A stretch of 64,000 nucleotides of DNA, taken from NCBI RefSeq assembly GCF_035573695.1, contig NZ_CP121694.1, positions 286,501-350,500 on the forward strand, given 5' to 3'. A program made the translations under genes and the position numbers. The stretch is from Metallumcola ferriviriculae. Its GTDB lineage: Bacteria > Bacillota > JADQBR01. Under the pieces are notes generated by a model. The model saw nothing but the letters and a program-made list of their open reading frames with translations. It had not been told where the DNA came from and made no database searches. This document shows positions 1 to 9,167 of this stretch, piece by piece. Position 1 is the first letter of the stretch. Every line of letters starts with the position of its first letter.

Positions 1-1843
<1,843 letters not shown>

Positions 1844-2068
1844 ATTATCTTAAGCTCATTTGAGCTTAATTATCTTAACTTGAAGTTCTCTCCGGCTCCT
1901 CTTTGCTTTATTTTCTTACAAAAAGGGTCCGCTTAAATCTTTTGCCTCGGTACTTCAAACGCTTATCACGCTTGGTTGCCGCTGCTTTAAAATTTAGGCT
2001 TTAAAACTTTCTTTCCGCTGTTCAGTTTTCAAAGACCTCTCTCGCCGCCGCTTTCGGCGACAAATACT

Positions 2069-2338
2069 ATCTTATCATATTTCTTCCCGCGTTTCAACTG
2101 GTATTTTCTACCTCGTCTCTCCGCTTCTTCCGCCGCCTCTAAAAGCGACAAAATCTATCCTATCATCTCTCGCCTTACTTTACAACTGGTAGTTTTTGCC
2201 TCGTCTTCTTTCGACTTACTGCTGCATCGAGCGACAAAAGTATATTACCACATCCTATGCCGAACTGCAACTGATATTTCCTTCAATTACTATCGATGCG
2301 GCGATATAGAATATATCATATTACTTGTCCACTGTCAA
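2069..2338 (-). promoter_or_regulatory. Four tandem rRNA promoters
   Basis: Four sigma-A-type promoters point at the 16S gene, all with 17-nt spacers. In minus-strand sense they are: TTGACA (2333-2338) with TATATT (2310-2315); TTGCAG (2265-2270) with TAATAT (2242-2247); TTGTAA (2180-2185) with TAGGAT (2157-2162); TTGAAA (2092-2097) with TAAGAT (2069-2074). The three closest to the gene sit in imperfect direct repeats about 85-88 bp apart that share a GTCGC block after the -10 and a CAGTTG block around the -35. Everything from 1844 to 2459 is non-coding: rRNA leader, promoters and the kor terminator. Confidence 0.75.
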
Positions 2339-2424
2339 TCATTTTTTGGCACTGGCTTTACAGTTCAGGAGACATATCTATTAGCCTGGTGCCGTAAAAA
2401 TGTGCGTGCTGCCTATCCATTTAA

Positions 2425-2454
2425 AAGGCCGACCGAATAAGAACGGCCGGCCTT
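2425..2454 (-). terminator. Terminator after korD
   Basis: An inverted repeat (aaggccgaccg with cggccggcctt, one bulge) directly downstream of the ferredoxin-type subunit. Read on the minus strand it is followed by a short T-rich run. It would end the kor operon before the rRNA promoters. Confidence 0.65.
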
Positions 2455-2459
2455 CTTGG

Positions 2460-2726
2460 CTAAGCTTCTTTCTTTTTTGGCATTTTTTGTATCAATATGG
2501 CACAATCTGGGCATACCAGTTCGCATATACCACAAGCAATACAATCTTTTTCGCCATGACCGGGTTCCACCGAAGGTGTGCCATATACGCCTAACTTTTT
2601 TGACCAGCCAATCGTATCTACGGGGCATTTCTCTACGCATAACCCACAACCCTTGCAAAGATTGGGGAACAAATGAAAGATACCCGTACCGTTTTCGTGC
2701 GTTTCAGGTTTCCAAGGACTGCTCAT
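2460..2726 (-). CDS. korD: 2-oxoacid:ferredoxin oxidoreductase, delta (4Fe-4S) subunit
   Basis: 88-residue ferredoxin-like subunit that carries electrons from the catalytic subunits of a 2-oxoacid:ferredoxin oxidoreductase. Two CxxCxxCxxxCP clusters are visible (Cys24, 27, 30, 34 and Cys61, 64, 67, 71), enough for two 4Fe-4S centres. It is the last gene of the minus-strand set alpha, beta, gamma, delta, 17 bp after the gamma gene and just before a terminator. The substrate (2-oxoglutarate, branched-chain 2-oxoacid or pyruvate) cannot be settled from this subunit, so the kor symbol is a convenience. Confidence 0.88.
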   Translation of the reverse strand: MSSPWKPETHENGTGIFHLFPNLCKGCGLCVEKCPVDTIGWSKKLGVYGTPSVEPGHGEKDCIACGICELVCPDCAILIQKMPKKKEA

Positions 2727-2743
2727 CCCGTTACCTCCTTCGG

Positions 2744-3310
2744 TTATAATTTTTCCTTAACCAACTCTATTCCCCGTTCAATCGCCGTATAATTTAAATC
2801 CCGCAATTTCGGGTCCTTTTCAAATTTATAGCCCAACTTCTTTTCAATGGCTTCTTTAGCCTTTTCTAAATTAACAACTCCTGTAGCACCAATAACTGCT
2901 CCCATAATAATGATGTTAAACACGCGGGGGTGCAATTCATCTTTTGCCACACGGATTGCCGGTATACCCAAGACCTTGGCAGCATTTTTAGGCAAGTCGT
3001 CTTCCACCCCATCAATGTCAGCATCATAAACAAAAACAGTCTTTTCACCTACATATTTTTGAGTACGCCTTACCGCTCGGTCACTCAGTGCTACCACTAT
3101 ATCCGCTGTCTTAAATTTTGGTGAACCAATGGGTTCGTCAGAAATCTGGACATAAGCCACAGAAACGCCGCCACGCTGCTCCACTCCAAAGTTAGGAATG
3201 TATAGGGCCTCACGGCCATCCTCGTATGCTGCTTCAGTAATAATCATTGCTACTGATTGAACTCCCTGGCCACCTTCTCCTGCGAGAGCTATCTTTGCAC
3301 CTTTAGCCAT
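2744..3310 (-). CDS. korC: 2-oxoacid:ferredoxin oxidoreductase, gamma subunit
   Basis: 188 residues, typical of the gamma subunit or domain in this enzyme family. The glycine-rich opening (GEGGQGVQS, residues 11-19) and the NFGVEQRGGVS segment are family hallmarks. It starts 3 bp after the beta gene stops, which implies translational coupling. The subunit helps complete the active-site region between alpha and beta. Nothing in it appears broken. Confidence 0.9.
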   Translation of the reverse strand: MAKGAKIALAGEGGQGVQSVAMIITEAAYEDGREALYIPNFGVEQRGGVSVAYVQISDEPIGSPKFKTADIVVALSDRAVRRTQKYVGEKTVFVYDADIDGVEDDLPKNAAKVLGIPAIRVAKDELHPRVFNIIIMGAVIGATGVVNLEKAKEAIEKKLGYKFEKDPKLRDLNYTAIERGIELVKEKL

Positions 3311-3313
3311 TGC

Positions 3314-4066
3314 CTAACCCTCCTTCTTATCGCCAGGTACCTTAAGTTCACCAATTTTAAAGTACTGCGGCATCGCTTCCTCAATAAATTTCCACGTTTC
3401 TGCAGCATTAGTTCGCCAGTTGGTAGGACAACCGGATAACGCTTCTACAAAGGAAAAGCCGTTACCGCTTATCTGGTTTTCTAACGCCCGCTTTAAAAAT
3501 TTCTTCAACTGCCTCACATTAGATACCGTGCCCCGGGCCACATACGCGCTTTCAGGGGTAATGGCAGCAACCATTTCCGGCCCCTGAGTAGGATTACCCG
3601 TTGAGTCAACATCTCTTCCATAGGGACTGGTTTCTGTTTTTTGGCCAGGAAGAGTCGTAGGGGCCATCTGGCCGCCTGTCATACCATAATTTGTATTATT
3701 TACCAAGACAACTGTAATTTTTTCGTTTCGGCTTGCTGCGTTTACCAGATGCTGAGATCCGATGGCATAACCACCGCCATCCCCCATGTATGCTATGCCT
3801 ATTAATTCAGGGTTAGCTCGTTTGACTCCTGTAATAACCGGTGTAGTCCGACCATGATGTGTTTGTACCGAATCAATATTAAAAAAATCCCACGCCAACA
3901 GCGAGCAACCTATATCACAACCAAAAACGGTCTTACCCTGGATGTCCAACTCGTCTATCGCTTCTCCCAATGCTTTCAACACCAACCCGTGACCGCAGCC
4001 GGGGCAAAATTTGTGGACCTTGGTTTCTAGACGCCAGCACTTTGGCATTTGTGGTGCTACTGACAT
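3314..4066 (-). CDS. korB: 2-oxoacid:ferredoxin oxidoreductase, beta (TPP) subunit
   Basis: 250-residue thiamine-diphosphate subunit. CPGCGHG (residues 21-27) and the TPP/metal motif GDGGG (95-99) followed by the asparagine pair in NNTNYGMTGGQ are clear. It performs the decarboxylation and CoA-acyl chemistry coupled to ferredoxin reduction. It lies 29 bp after the alpha gene with a good Shine-Dalgarno sequence. In an anaerobe the complex may run in either direction, as an oxidase in amino-acid fermentation or as a carboxylating synthase. Confidence 0.92.
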   Translation of the reverse strand: MSVAPQMPKCWRLETKVHKFCPGCGHGLVLKALGEAIDELDIQGKTVFGCDIGCSLLAWDFFNIDSVQTHHGRTTPVITGVKRANPELIGIAYMGDGGGYAIGSQHLVNAASRNEKITVVLVNNTNYGMTGGQMAPTTLPGQKTETSPYGRDVDSTGNPTQGPEMVAAITPESAYVARGTVSNVRQLKKFLKRALENQISGNGFSFVEALSGCPTNWRTNAAETWKFIEEAMPQYFKIGELKVPGDKKEG

Positions 4067-4095
4067 AAAATTACCTCCTTCCGCTACTTTTATAT

Positions 4096-5181
4096 TTAAA
4101 GCAGTTTGTTTACTTCTTCCACGACCTCTTCAGCAGTTATGCCTTCGCCCGGCTTAAGAAAAGTCTTAATTGGTGTACTCAAGCCGTATATTGCATCAGT
4201 TATAAGTTTTTTTAACTGCCCATAAGATGATTCTACGACCAATACAACCTTAGCTTTTTCAGCACGCTTACGCAACTGGTCTTCTGCAATTGGACGTAAT
4301 GTTATCGGCCTGAAATGACCAACATTCTTACCTTCCTCTTTTAACTGTTTTAGTGCTCCTTGTACAGCCCTTGTTACCACACCGTGTGCTACTATTAATA
4401 CATCGGCACCCTCAACATCATATTCTTGGTATTCAGCAACTTCTGGAGCAACTTTTTCCCAATTTTTCATAATGTCCGTCACAACACCATATAGTTCATC
4501 TTCCGTATTATATGTATTACGGAGATGATGAGGGTCTCTGTCTGTCCCTGGCAAGCCTTCATTTCCCATATATGGTTCAGTGGGCACCATTTTTATTCCT
4601 CTGGACTCGGGATCATAAATGGTAAGTGATTCACGCATTTTTGATTGATAACCATCACCCAAAACAAAGGTAGGGAAACGATATTTCCACGCAATATTGA
4701 AAGCTTTGATAGTATAATCAAACAGTTCTTGATGAGTAGATGTGGAGTAAACTATTCGTGCCCCCTCTCCATTACCGCCAAAGCAGGTCATAGTCACTTC
4801 CTGCTGAGAATAAATAACGGTTGCGGTAGATGGGCCCCCTCTTTGGGTTACTACCTGAACGATAGGAATACGCATCATTTCCGCCATAGACATAGCTTCC
4901 TGCATCAAAGTATTACCGGGACCCGCTGTAGCTGTAAAAGATCTTCTTCCTGCTAATACGCCACCGATAGTTGTAAACCCAGCTGATATTTCATCTTCGG
5001 TTTGCAAAAACTCTCTGCCGTACTTTGGTGCCATACGGGTCCAGTAGTGCATAATCTCATTTTGCGGTGTAATGGGATAGCCGTACATAATGTCCACATC
5101 AGCTGCCACTGCCGCCCATGCCACCACCTCATTACCAGTCATAAAAGCTCTTTTTTCTCCTTCAATCGGCTTTCCTGCCAT
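4096..5181 (-). CDS. korA: 2-oxoacid:ferredoxin oxidoreductase, alpha subunit
   Basis: 361 residues, the pyrimidine-binding and transketolase C-terminal parts of the enzyme. The N-terminal YPITPQNEIMHYW segment and TATAGPGNTLMQEA (about residues 83-96) are characteristic of KorA/VorB-type alpha subunits without a fused gamma domain. A strong GGAGG-type site precedes the ATG at 5181. It follows the NTPase gene by 56 bp and is probably co-transcribed with it. Substrate is unresolved. Confidence 0.92.
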   Translation of the reverse strand: MAGKPIEGEKRAFMTGNEVVAWAAVAADVDIMYGYPITPQNEIMHYWTRMAPKYGREFLQTEDEISAGFTTIGGVLAGRRSFTATAGPGNTLMQEAMSMAEMMRIPIVQVVTQRGGPSTATVIYSQQEVTMTCFGGNGEGARIVYSTSTHQELFDYTIKAFNIAWKYRFPTFVLGDGYQSKMRESLTIYDPESRGIKMVPTEPYMGNEGLPGTDRDPHHLRNTYNTEDELYGVVTDIMKNWEKVAPEVAEYQEYDVEGADVLIVAHGVVTRAVQGALKQLKEEGKNVGHFRPITLRPIAEDQLRKRAEKAKVVLVVESSYGQLKKLITDAIYGLSTPIKTFLKPGEGITAEEVVEEVNKLL

Positions 5182-5237
5182 ATGTTTAAGAACACCTCCT
5201 AGGGTTTTTTACCACATTCTGTGGATATATCACCCCT

Positions 5238-5918
5238 TTACCAAAATGAACGGGGCATATATCTATGAATATACTTTATGGGGTTGCCGCAGCTATCTTT
5301 GTTTTTACCCGTCGTCTTCAGCTTTTTGTCTACAGCAGTGAAAATCACTGAAATACCAATTTCTTTGGAAACTTGGCGCAAAATTTTCGCACCCTCTTCA
5401 ATTACCTCCCAATCTGTTTCGTCGCCTAAATGAGTATTGTTAATCAATCCGTGAACAGTACCTAACGAAAGCACATATTCCACAATATCCTCCACCGATG
5501 CAGTCATAGGGCGAGAAATATTTATTACGGCAAATAATTTTAGGCTCTCTTCCCGTGCCCCCTCTACAAGATTTAAAGTTCTAGCTCCTTCGACTCCATA
5601 ACCGATATCCAAAATAACATCCGTCTCTCTTCTTAACGCCCAGCGCATTTCCGGTTTCAGGATTGACCCTGCTTCACCAAGCCCCATTGTTTCTCGAGTC
5701 TCCCATGCAATTACATCAATCCCTAGGCTCTCCAGTTCCAATTTAATAGGGCGAAGGGTATAAAAGGGTTCGACCAAATCGAGGTCTACTAGAGTAACAT
5801 TCTTACCAGATTGCTTTAGTTCCACTGCACGATTAATGGCCATTTCACTTTTGCCGCTGGCGTATTCCCCGATGTATGCTTCCAGTACCCGTTTGTTAAT
5901 TGTCCCCACCTCTTGCAT
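5238..5918 (-). CDS. P-loop NTPase heading the kor operon, function unknown
   Basis: 226 residues with a Walker A motif GEYASGKS (17-24), a following DLDLVEPFYTLR stretch like the switch region of SIMIBI-class (MinD/CobQ/Fer4_NifH-like) NTPases, and an ILDIGYGVEGA Walker-B-like segment near residue 97. No transmembrane segment or signal peptide. It reads in the same direction as korABCD and ends 56 bp before korA, while a terminator separates it from bofA upstream. An accessory role in assembly or regulation of the oxidoreductase is a guess from position only. I do not recognise a named family. Confidence 0.75.
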   Translation of the reverse strand: MQEVGTINKRVLEAYIGEYASGKSEMAINRAVELKQSGKNVTLVDLDLVEPFYTLRPIKLELESLGIDVIAWETRETMGLGEAGSILKPEMRWALRRETDVILDIGYGVEGARTLNLVEGAREESLKLFAVINISRPMTASVEDIVEYVLSLGTVHGLINNTHLGDETDWEVIEEGAKILRQVSKEIGISVIFTAVDKKLKTTGKNKDSCGNPIKYIHRYMPRSFW

Positions 5919-5970
5919 TAGTTTTTTCGAAAACTAGAATTTTATGTTTATTTACTAAAAATAAAAGAAA

Positions 5971-5992
5971 AAAGTGGGTTATCCCCACTTTC
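5971..5992 (-). terminator. Terminator after bofA
   Basis: Stem aaagtggg with cccacttt around a 5-6 nt loop, followed on the minus strand by a T-rich run (ttttttctttt). It closes the dnaX-ybaB-recR-yaaL-bofA group and isolates the NTPase-kor operon. Confidence 0.8.
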
Positions 5993-6025
5993 GCAAATAG
6001 TCTAGTTAATATAGTCCGATATTTT

Positions 6026-6301
6026 TTAAGAACCTAGCATTAGTTTAAATAGCACCACTACAATTAACCCCGGTATTCCTAAAAATCCAACTATTACCAC
6101 AGTTAAAAGATTGATAGGGACTTGAAAATCAATTATCTGGCCGGCGGTATTCAATATCCAAAGTAATAATAGACCGATTAAAGAATTGTAAAGTAATTTA
6201 AATAACCACCTTAAAGGCTTGGCCAAGAAATAAAAGATAAAAAAGATCACTAGCAAAACTATTGCGACTACAGCTATCATAAATAAGAATTGAATATCCA
6301 T
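6026..6301 (-). CDS. bofA: Pro-sigma-K processing inhibitor BofA family protein
   Basis: 91 residues made almost wholly of hydrophobic segments: one near residues 5-28, a second near 36-55 and a third near 62-88. In Bacillus BofA holds the SpoIVFB protease inactive in the forespore membrane until the sigma-K checkpoint is passed. Length, membrane profile and position after yaaL and recR all fit. It supports an endospore-forming host. It starts 12 bp after the yaaL stop. Confidence 0.85.
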   Translation of the reverse strand: MDIQFLFMIAVVAIVLLVIFFIFYFLAKPLRWLFKLLYNSLIGLLLLWILNTAGQIIDFQVPINLLTVVIVGFLGIPGLIVVVLFKLMLGS

Positions 6302-6313
6302 TTTTTTACCTCC

Positions 6314-6562
6314 TTAATTCCTTTCACTTTCTTCAGCATTCTTTTTTAATAGATGCATATAGCGCCGTTCTGTTGCTTGCATTTCAAAAATAGCATAGTC
6401 TACTAAATCTTTCTCTGTTGCTTCATTAAAGATATTCTGAGCCGCCTCCCACTCCCGCTTAGCCTGGTCAAGAATCTGTTCCTTGGTAATTTGCCCTTGG
6501 GGTGGATTTAGAGGTAGATTTTCACCGGTTATCGTTTCAATAATTTTTTTTACCAATTTCAT
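6314..6562 (-). CDS. yaaL: YaaL-like DUF2508 protein
   Basis: 82-residue helical, charged protein of unknown function. Identification rests on size, the aromatic, acidic central part (REWEAAQNIFNEATEKDLVDYAIFEMQATE) and the conserved gene order recR-yaaL-bofA known from Bacillus. Here the IS element has separated it from recR, so it may now depend on its own promoter in the 6563-6780 interval, where I see no strong consensus promoter. Confidence 0.75.
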   Translation of the reverse strand: MKLVKKIIETITGENLPLNPPQGQITKEQILDQAKREWEAAQNIFNEATEKDLVDYAIFEMQATERRYMHLLKKNAEESERN

Positions 6563-6779
6563 AGGTTACCACCTGTCAAAAATACCATTTTCCACATCTA
6601 TATGCTCGCAGATGGTAAAACTTTACTTTCTTTATTGAAAAACTAGTCTTAATTAAAAAATAAAGCGATTATAATTGAGTAAATTTCATAACTCTAAACC
6701 ATTGGTATATCAGTAAAAATTCGTGCAATAAAAAAGATTTCACCCCATCCTTGTTGAATATCTTTAGTGACCAAACCAA

Positions 6780-8039
6780 AATTATCCACAAGGTAGGTGA
6801 AATCACTAATGTATATTCGCCAAGAATGCTTATTATCCTTTGAAGAAATTTTAAATCTTCAGCCCCAAACAAAGTTGGAATTGGTTTTGTCACAAATTGA
6901 CCTAAGTGATTTTGAAATAGCCTTTAAGAGAAGTAGGTTTGGTCCCAAAGGCTATGACCCAACACCAATGCTATATGCTTTAATTGCTGCGCAGCTAGAG
7001 CAAATAAGAACTGTTAAAGCTTTAGTGCAAAGGTTAAAGCAAGACCCTGTTTTTCGTTACTGCTGCTGTTTTGAAGTATGTGGCCAGGTACCTTCAGAGG
7101 CCACATTCAGCCGGTTTCTAACTAAGATTTCAGAAAGTGAGGATCTGCAAAAGCTATTTCATAAATTAGTTATCCGCGCAAAGGAACTGAATATTATCGA
7201 CGGTGAAACTGTAGCCATTGATTCAACCAAAATGGATGCTTTTGAGAGCCCTAAACCTCATAGTAAACTTACGGATAACGGTTTAACGCCTAACTGGGGC
7301 GCCAAGCGAGATACAAACGGCAATCAAGTAAAATGGTTTGGCTGGAAACTTCATATCCTGAGTGATACCAAAAGTGAGCTGCCACTAGAAATATCCGTTA
7401 CTCCGGCAAACGTATATGACGGAACTGTTGCCTTGCCGCTGATTGAAAAATTATTTGAGAGTTTTGGAGACCTCTTTAAACCCCGATACTATGCCATGGA
7501 CTCTGGATATGACTTTAATTACATCTATGATGCTATAGTAAATGACTATCAGGCTAAACCAGTTATAGCTTATAATCCACGAGGAAGCAAAAGCGCCCCC
7601 GAAGGGTTAGATAATGATTTGCAACCCATTTGTTCCGCAGGCTATAAGATGGTTTACTGGGGTACAGATGGTGACTATATCAAACTAAGATGTCCTCATG
7701 TATGCGGGAAAGTCGATTGTGTCCACGGATCTAACTGGTGTTCCAACTCTAACTACGGTTATGTTAGAAAGGTCAACTATAAAAAGGAACCCAGGTTTTA
7801 TAGCTATCCGTTCAGAGGTACAGAAAAATGGCAAAGCATCTACAATCAAAGAACAGCAGTTGAACGATGTAACAGTAGACTTAAAGAATATCTCAATCTA
7901 GGAAATATCAGGGCTAAAGGGATTAAAAAAGCTCTAACCCACTGCCTCTTAAACTCAATTGCTTTAGTTGCTGGGACAATAGCAGCAAACTCAGGCCAAA
8001 GCAAACTAAAAGTTGCTTAGCACTACCTGTGGATAATTC
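6780..8039 (+). mobile_element. Insertion sequence between recR and yaaL (IS5/IS1182-like)
   Basis: About 1.26 kb bounded by imperfect terminal inverted repeats: aattatccacaaggtag at 6780-6796 and ctacctgtggataatt at 8024-8039, differing by one inserted base. It encodes one full-length DDE transposase on the plus strand, opposite to all neighbours. No convincing target duplication is visible next to the repeats. Each repeat contains the DnaA-box consensus TTATCCACA (6782-6790 and 8028-8036). Confidence 0.85.
6809..8020 (+). CDS. DDE transposase, DUF772/IS1182-type
   Basis: 403 residues from the ATG at 6809; a GTG four codons upstream (6797) would overlap the terminal repeat. The N-terminal half has the DUF772-type helical domain (FGPKGYDPTPMLYALIAAQ, then SEATFSRFLTKIS). 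The catalytic triad is likely the Asp in AIDSTKMDA, the Asp in AMDSGYD, and the Glu in AVERCNSRLKE near the C-terminus. A cysteine-rich patch near residues 292-310 may bind zinc. The frame is intact, so the element could still be mobile. Confidence 0.9.
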   Translation: MYIRQECLLSFEEILNLQPQTKLELVLSQIDLSDFEIAFKRSRFGPKGYDPTPMLYALIAAQLEQIRTVKALVQRLKQDPVFRYCCCFEVCGQVPSEATFSRFLTKISESEDLQKLFHKLVIRAKELNIIDGETVAIDSTKMDAFESPKPHSKLTDNGLTPNWGAKRDTNGNQVKWFGWKLHILSDTKSELPLEISVTPANVYDGTVALPLIEKLFESFGDLFKPRYYAMDSGYDFNYIYDAIVNDYQAKPVIAYNPRGSKSAPEGLDNDLQPICSAGYKMVYWGTDGDYIKLRCPHVCGKVDCVHGSNWCSNSNYGYVRKVNYKKEPRFYSYPFRGTEKWQSIYNQRTAVERCNSRLKEYLNLGNIRAKGIKKALTHCLLNSIALVAGTIAANSGQSKLKVA

Positions 8040-8066
8040 AGTACTTTAAAAAAGAAAATATTTTAG

Positions 8067-8075
8067 TTATCCACA
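8067..8075 (+). promoter_or_regulatory. Isolated DnaA-box consensus
   Basis: TTATCCACA, a perfect match to the DnaA box, about 30 bp outside the right end of the IS and in the recR-yaaL gap. With the two copies in the IS ends it makes three boxes within 1.3 kb, 20 kb from oriC. Function not known. Confidence 0.5.
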
Positions 8076-8184
8076 GATTAAAAGTGGGTTTAGTATTTAT
8101 TGCATTTTTTGAACTATTTTTGAGAAGTTGCAAAAAGTTAATTATGCAATTTCCTCAATTAATAATTTGCCTGGTATAAAAAAA

Positions 8185-8201
8185 GAACCCTCTTTGGGTT
8201 C
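8185..8201 (-). terminator. Terminator after recR
   Basis: gaaccc, 5-nt loop, gggttc, followed on the minus strand by seven T residues. It ends the dnaX-ybaB-recR unit just before its stop-proximal flank reaches the IS. Confidence 0.8.
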
Positions 8202-8208
8202 AATTAAT

Positions 8209-8817
8209 TTAAAAAAGTTCTATTCGTCCTTCGAATGCCTTTGCTAATGTCACTTCATCAGCATATTCCAAAGCACCACCCACCGGGAGGCCGTGAGCTA
8301 TGCGAGTTACTTTTATCCCCAAGGGTCTTAAAATTTTTGCCAAGTACATAGAAGTAGCCTCTCCTTCTACAGATGACCCTAGAGCTATAATTACCTCTAA
8401 GTTGTCTTTAGGCTGGTGCGTTATTCGGGCTAACAGTTCTTTGACCTTAAGTTGTTCGGGTCCTATCCCATCAATAGGGGAAATAATCCCCTGTAGCACG
8501 TGATAATGTCCCTTATACTCCCTGGTTTTTTCTATCGCCACGATATCACCCGGTTCTTCTACCACGCAAATAATACTTTTGTCTCTTTTTTCATCCCTGC
8601 ATATAAAGCATGGATCTATGTCAGTAAAATTACTACATACGGAGCAATAGGTCACTTTATCCACCGCTTCACGGATAGCCTTGGATAAGGCAAGGGAATT
8701 TTCCCTAGGTGAATTCAATAAATGATATGTCAAACGTTGGGCAGTTTTGGGTCCCACGCCGGGGAGTTTACCCAATTCTGTAATTAATCTTGCAATTGAC
8801 TGGGCATGATGCATCAT
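8209..8817 (-). CDS. recR: Recombination mediator RecR
   Basis: 202 residues, usual length. Helix-hairpin-helix near the N-terminus ([15 protein letters not shown], 15-29), C4 zinc finger (Cys58, 61, 70, 73), then a Toprim domain with the acidic [10 protein letters not shown] segment. RecR works with RecO and RecF to load RecA on gapped DNA. It follows ybaB by about 20 bp in the classic dnaX-ybaB-recR order. Confidence 0.97.
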   Translation of the reverse strand: MMHHAQSIARLITELGKLPGVGPKTAQRLTYHLLNSPRENSLALSKAIREAVDKVTYCSVCSNFTDIDPCFICRDEKRDKSIICVVEEPGDIVAIEKTREYKGHYHVLQGIISPIDGIGPEQLKVKELLARITHQPKDNLEVIIALGSSVEGEATSMYLAKILRPLGIKVTRIAHGLPVGGALEYADEVTLAKAFEGRIELF

Positions 8818-8837
8818 TAAAATTTCTCCTCAGTACA

Positions 8838-9155
8838 TTATACTAGCCCGGGTATGTTCATGCCCCCGGTAATTTTGTTCATTTCTTCTGACATCATTTC
8901 TTGCGCCTTATTCATCGCTTCATTAACAGCAGACAATACCAGGTCCTGCAGCATTTCCACATCCTCGGGGTCCACAACATCTTTCTCAATTTTAACACTT
9001 AAAACTTCCTGCTTACCGTTAACGGTAACTGTCACCGCTCCACCGCCGGTGCTGGCAGTAACCTCTTTCTCTGCCATCTCTTCCTGAAGCTTAGCCATCT
9101 TTTTTTGCATGGCCTGTGCTTGTTTCATCATCTTTCCCATATTTCCAAATCCCAT
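8838..9155 (-). CDS. ybaB: YbaB/EbfC family nucleoid-associated protein
   Basis: 105 residues. A methionine-, lysine- and glutamine-rich N-terminal helix (MGKMMKQAQAMQKKMAKLQ) is followed by the beta-rich core with VTVNGKQEVLSVKI, both typical of the dimeric DNA-binding YbaB/EbfC fold. It sits 12 bp after dnaX and 20 bp before recR, the conserved arrangement. Confidence 0.95.
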   Translation of the reverse strand: MGFGNMGKMMKQAQAMQKKMAKLQEEMAEKEVTASTGGGAVTVTVNGKQEVLSVKIEKDVVDPEDVEMLQDLVLSAVNEAMNKAQEMMSEEMNKITGGMNIPGLV

Positions 9156-9167
9156 AAAAATTCCTCC

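Noticed and set aside
2050-2290. Three ~87-bp repeats as a possible CRISPR array
   Set aside because: The repeats are imperfect and long, have no unique spacers, and coincide with rRNA promoter elements. No cas gene is present in the window.
6669-6893. Minus-strand frame of 74 codons overlapping the left IS end
   Set aside because: It runs across the terminal repeat, opposes the transposase and has no recognisable features.
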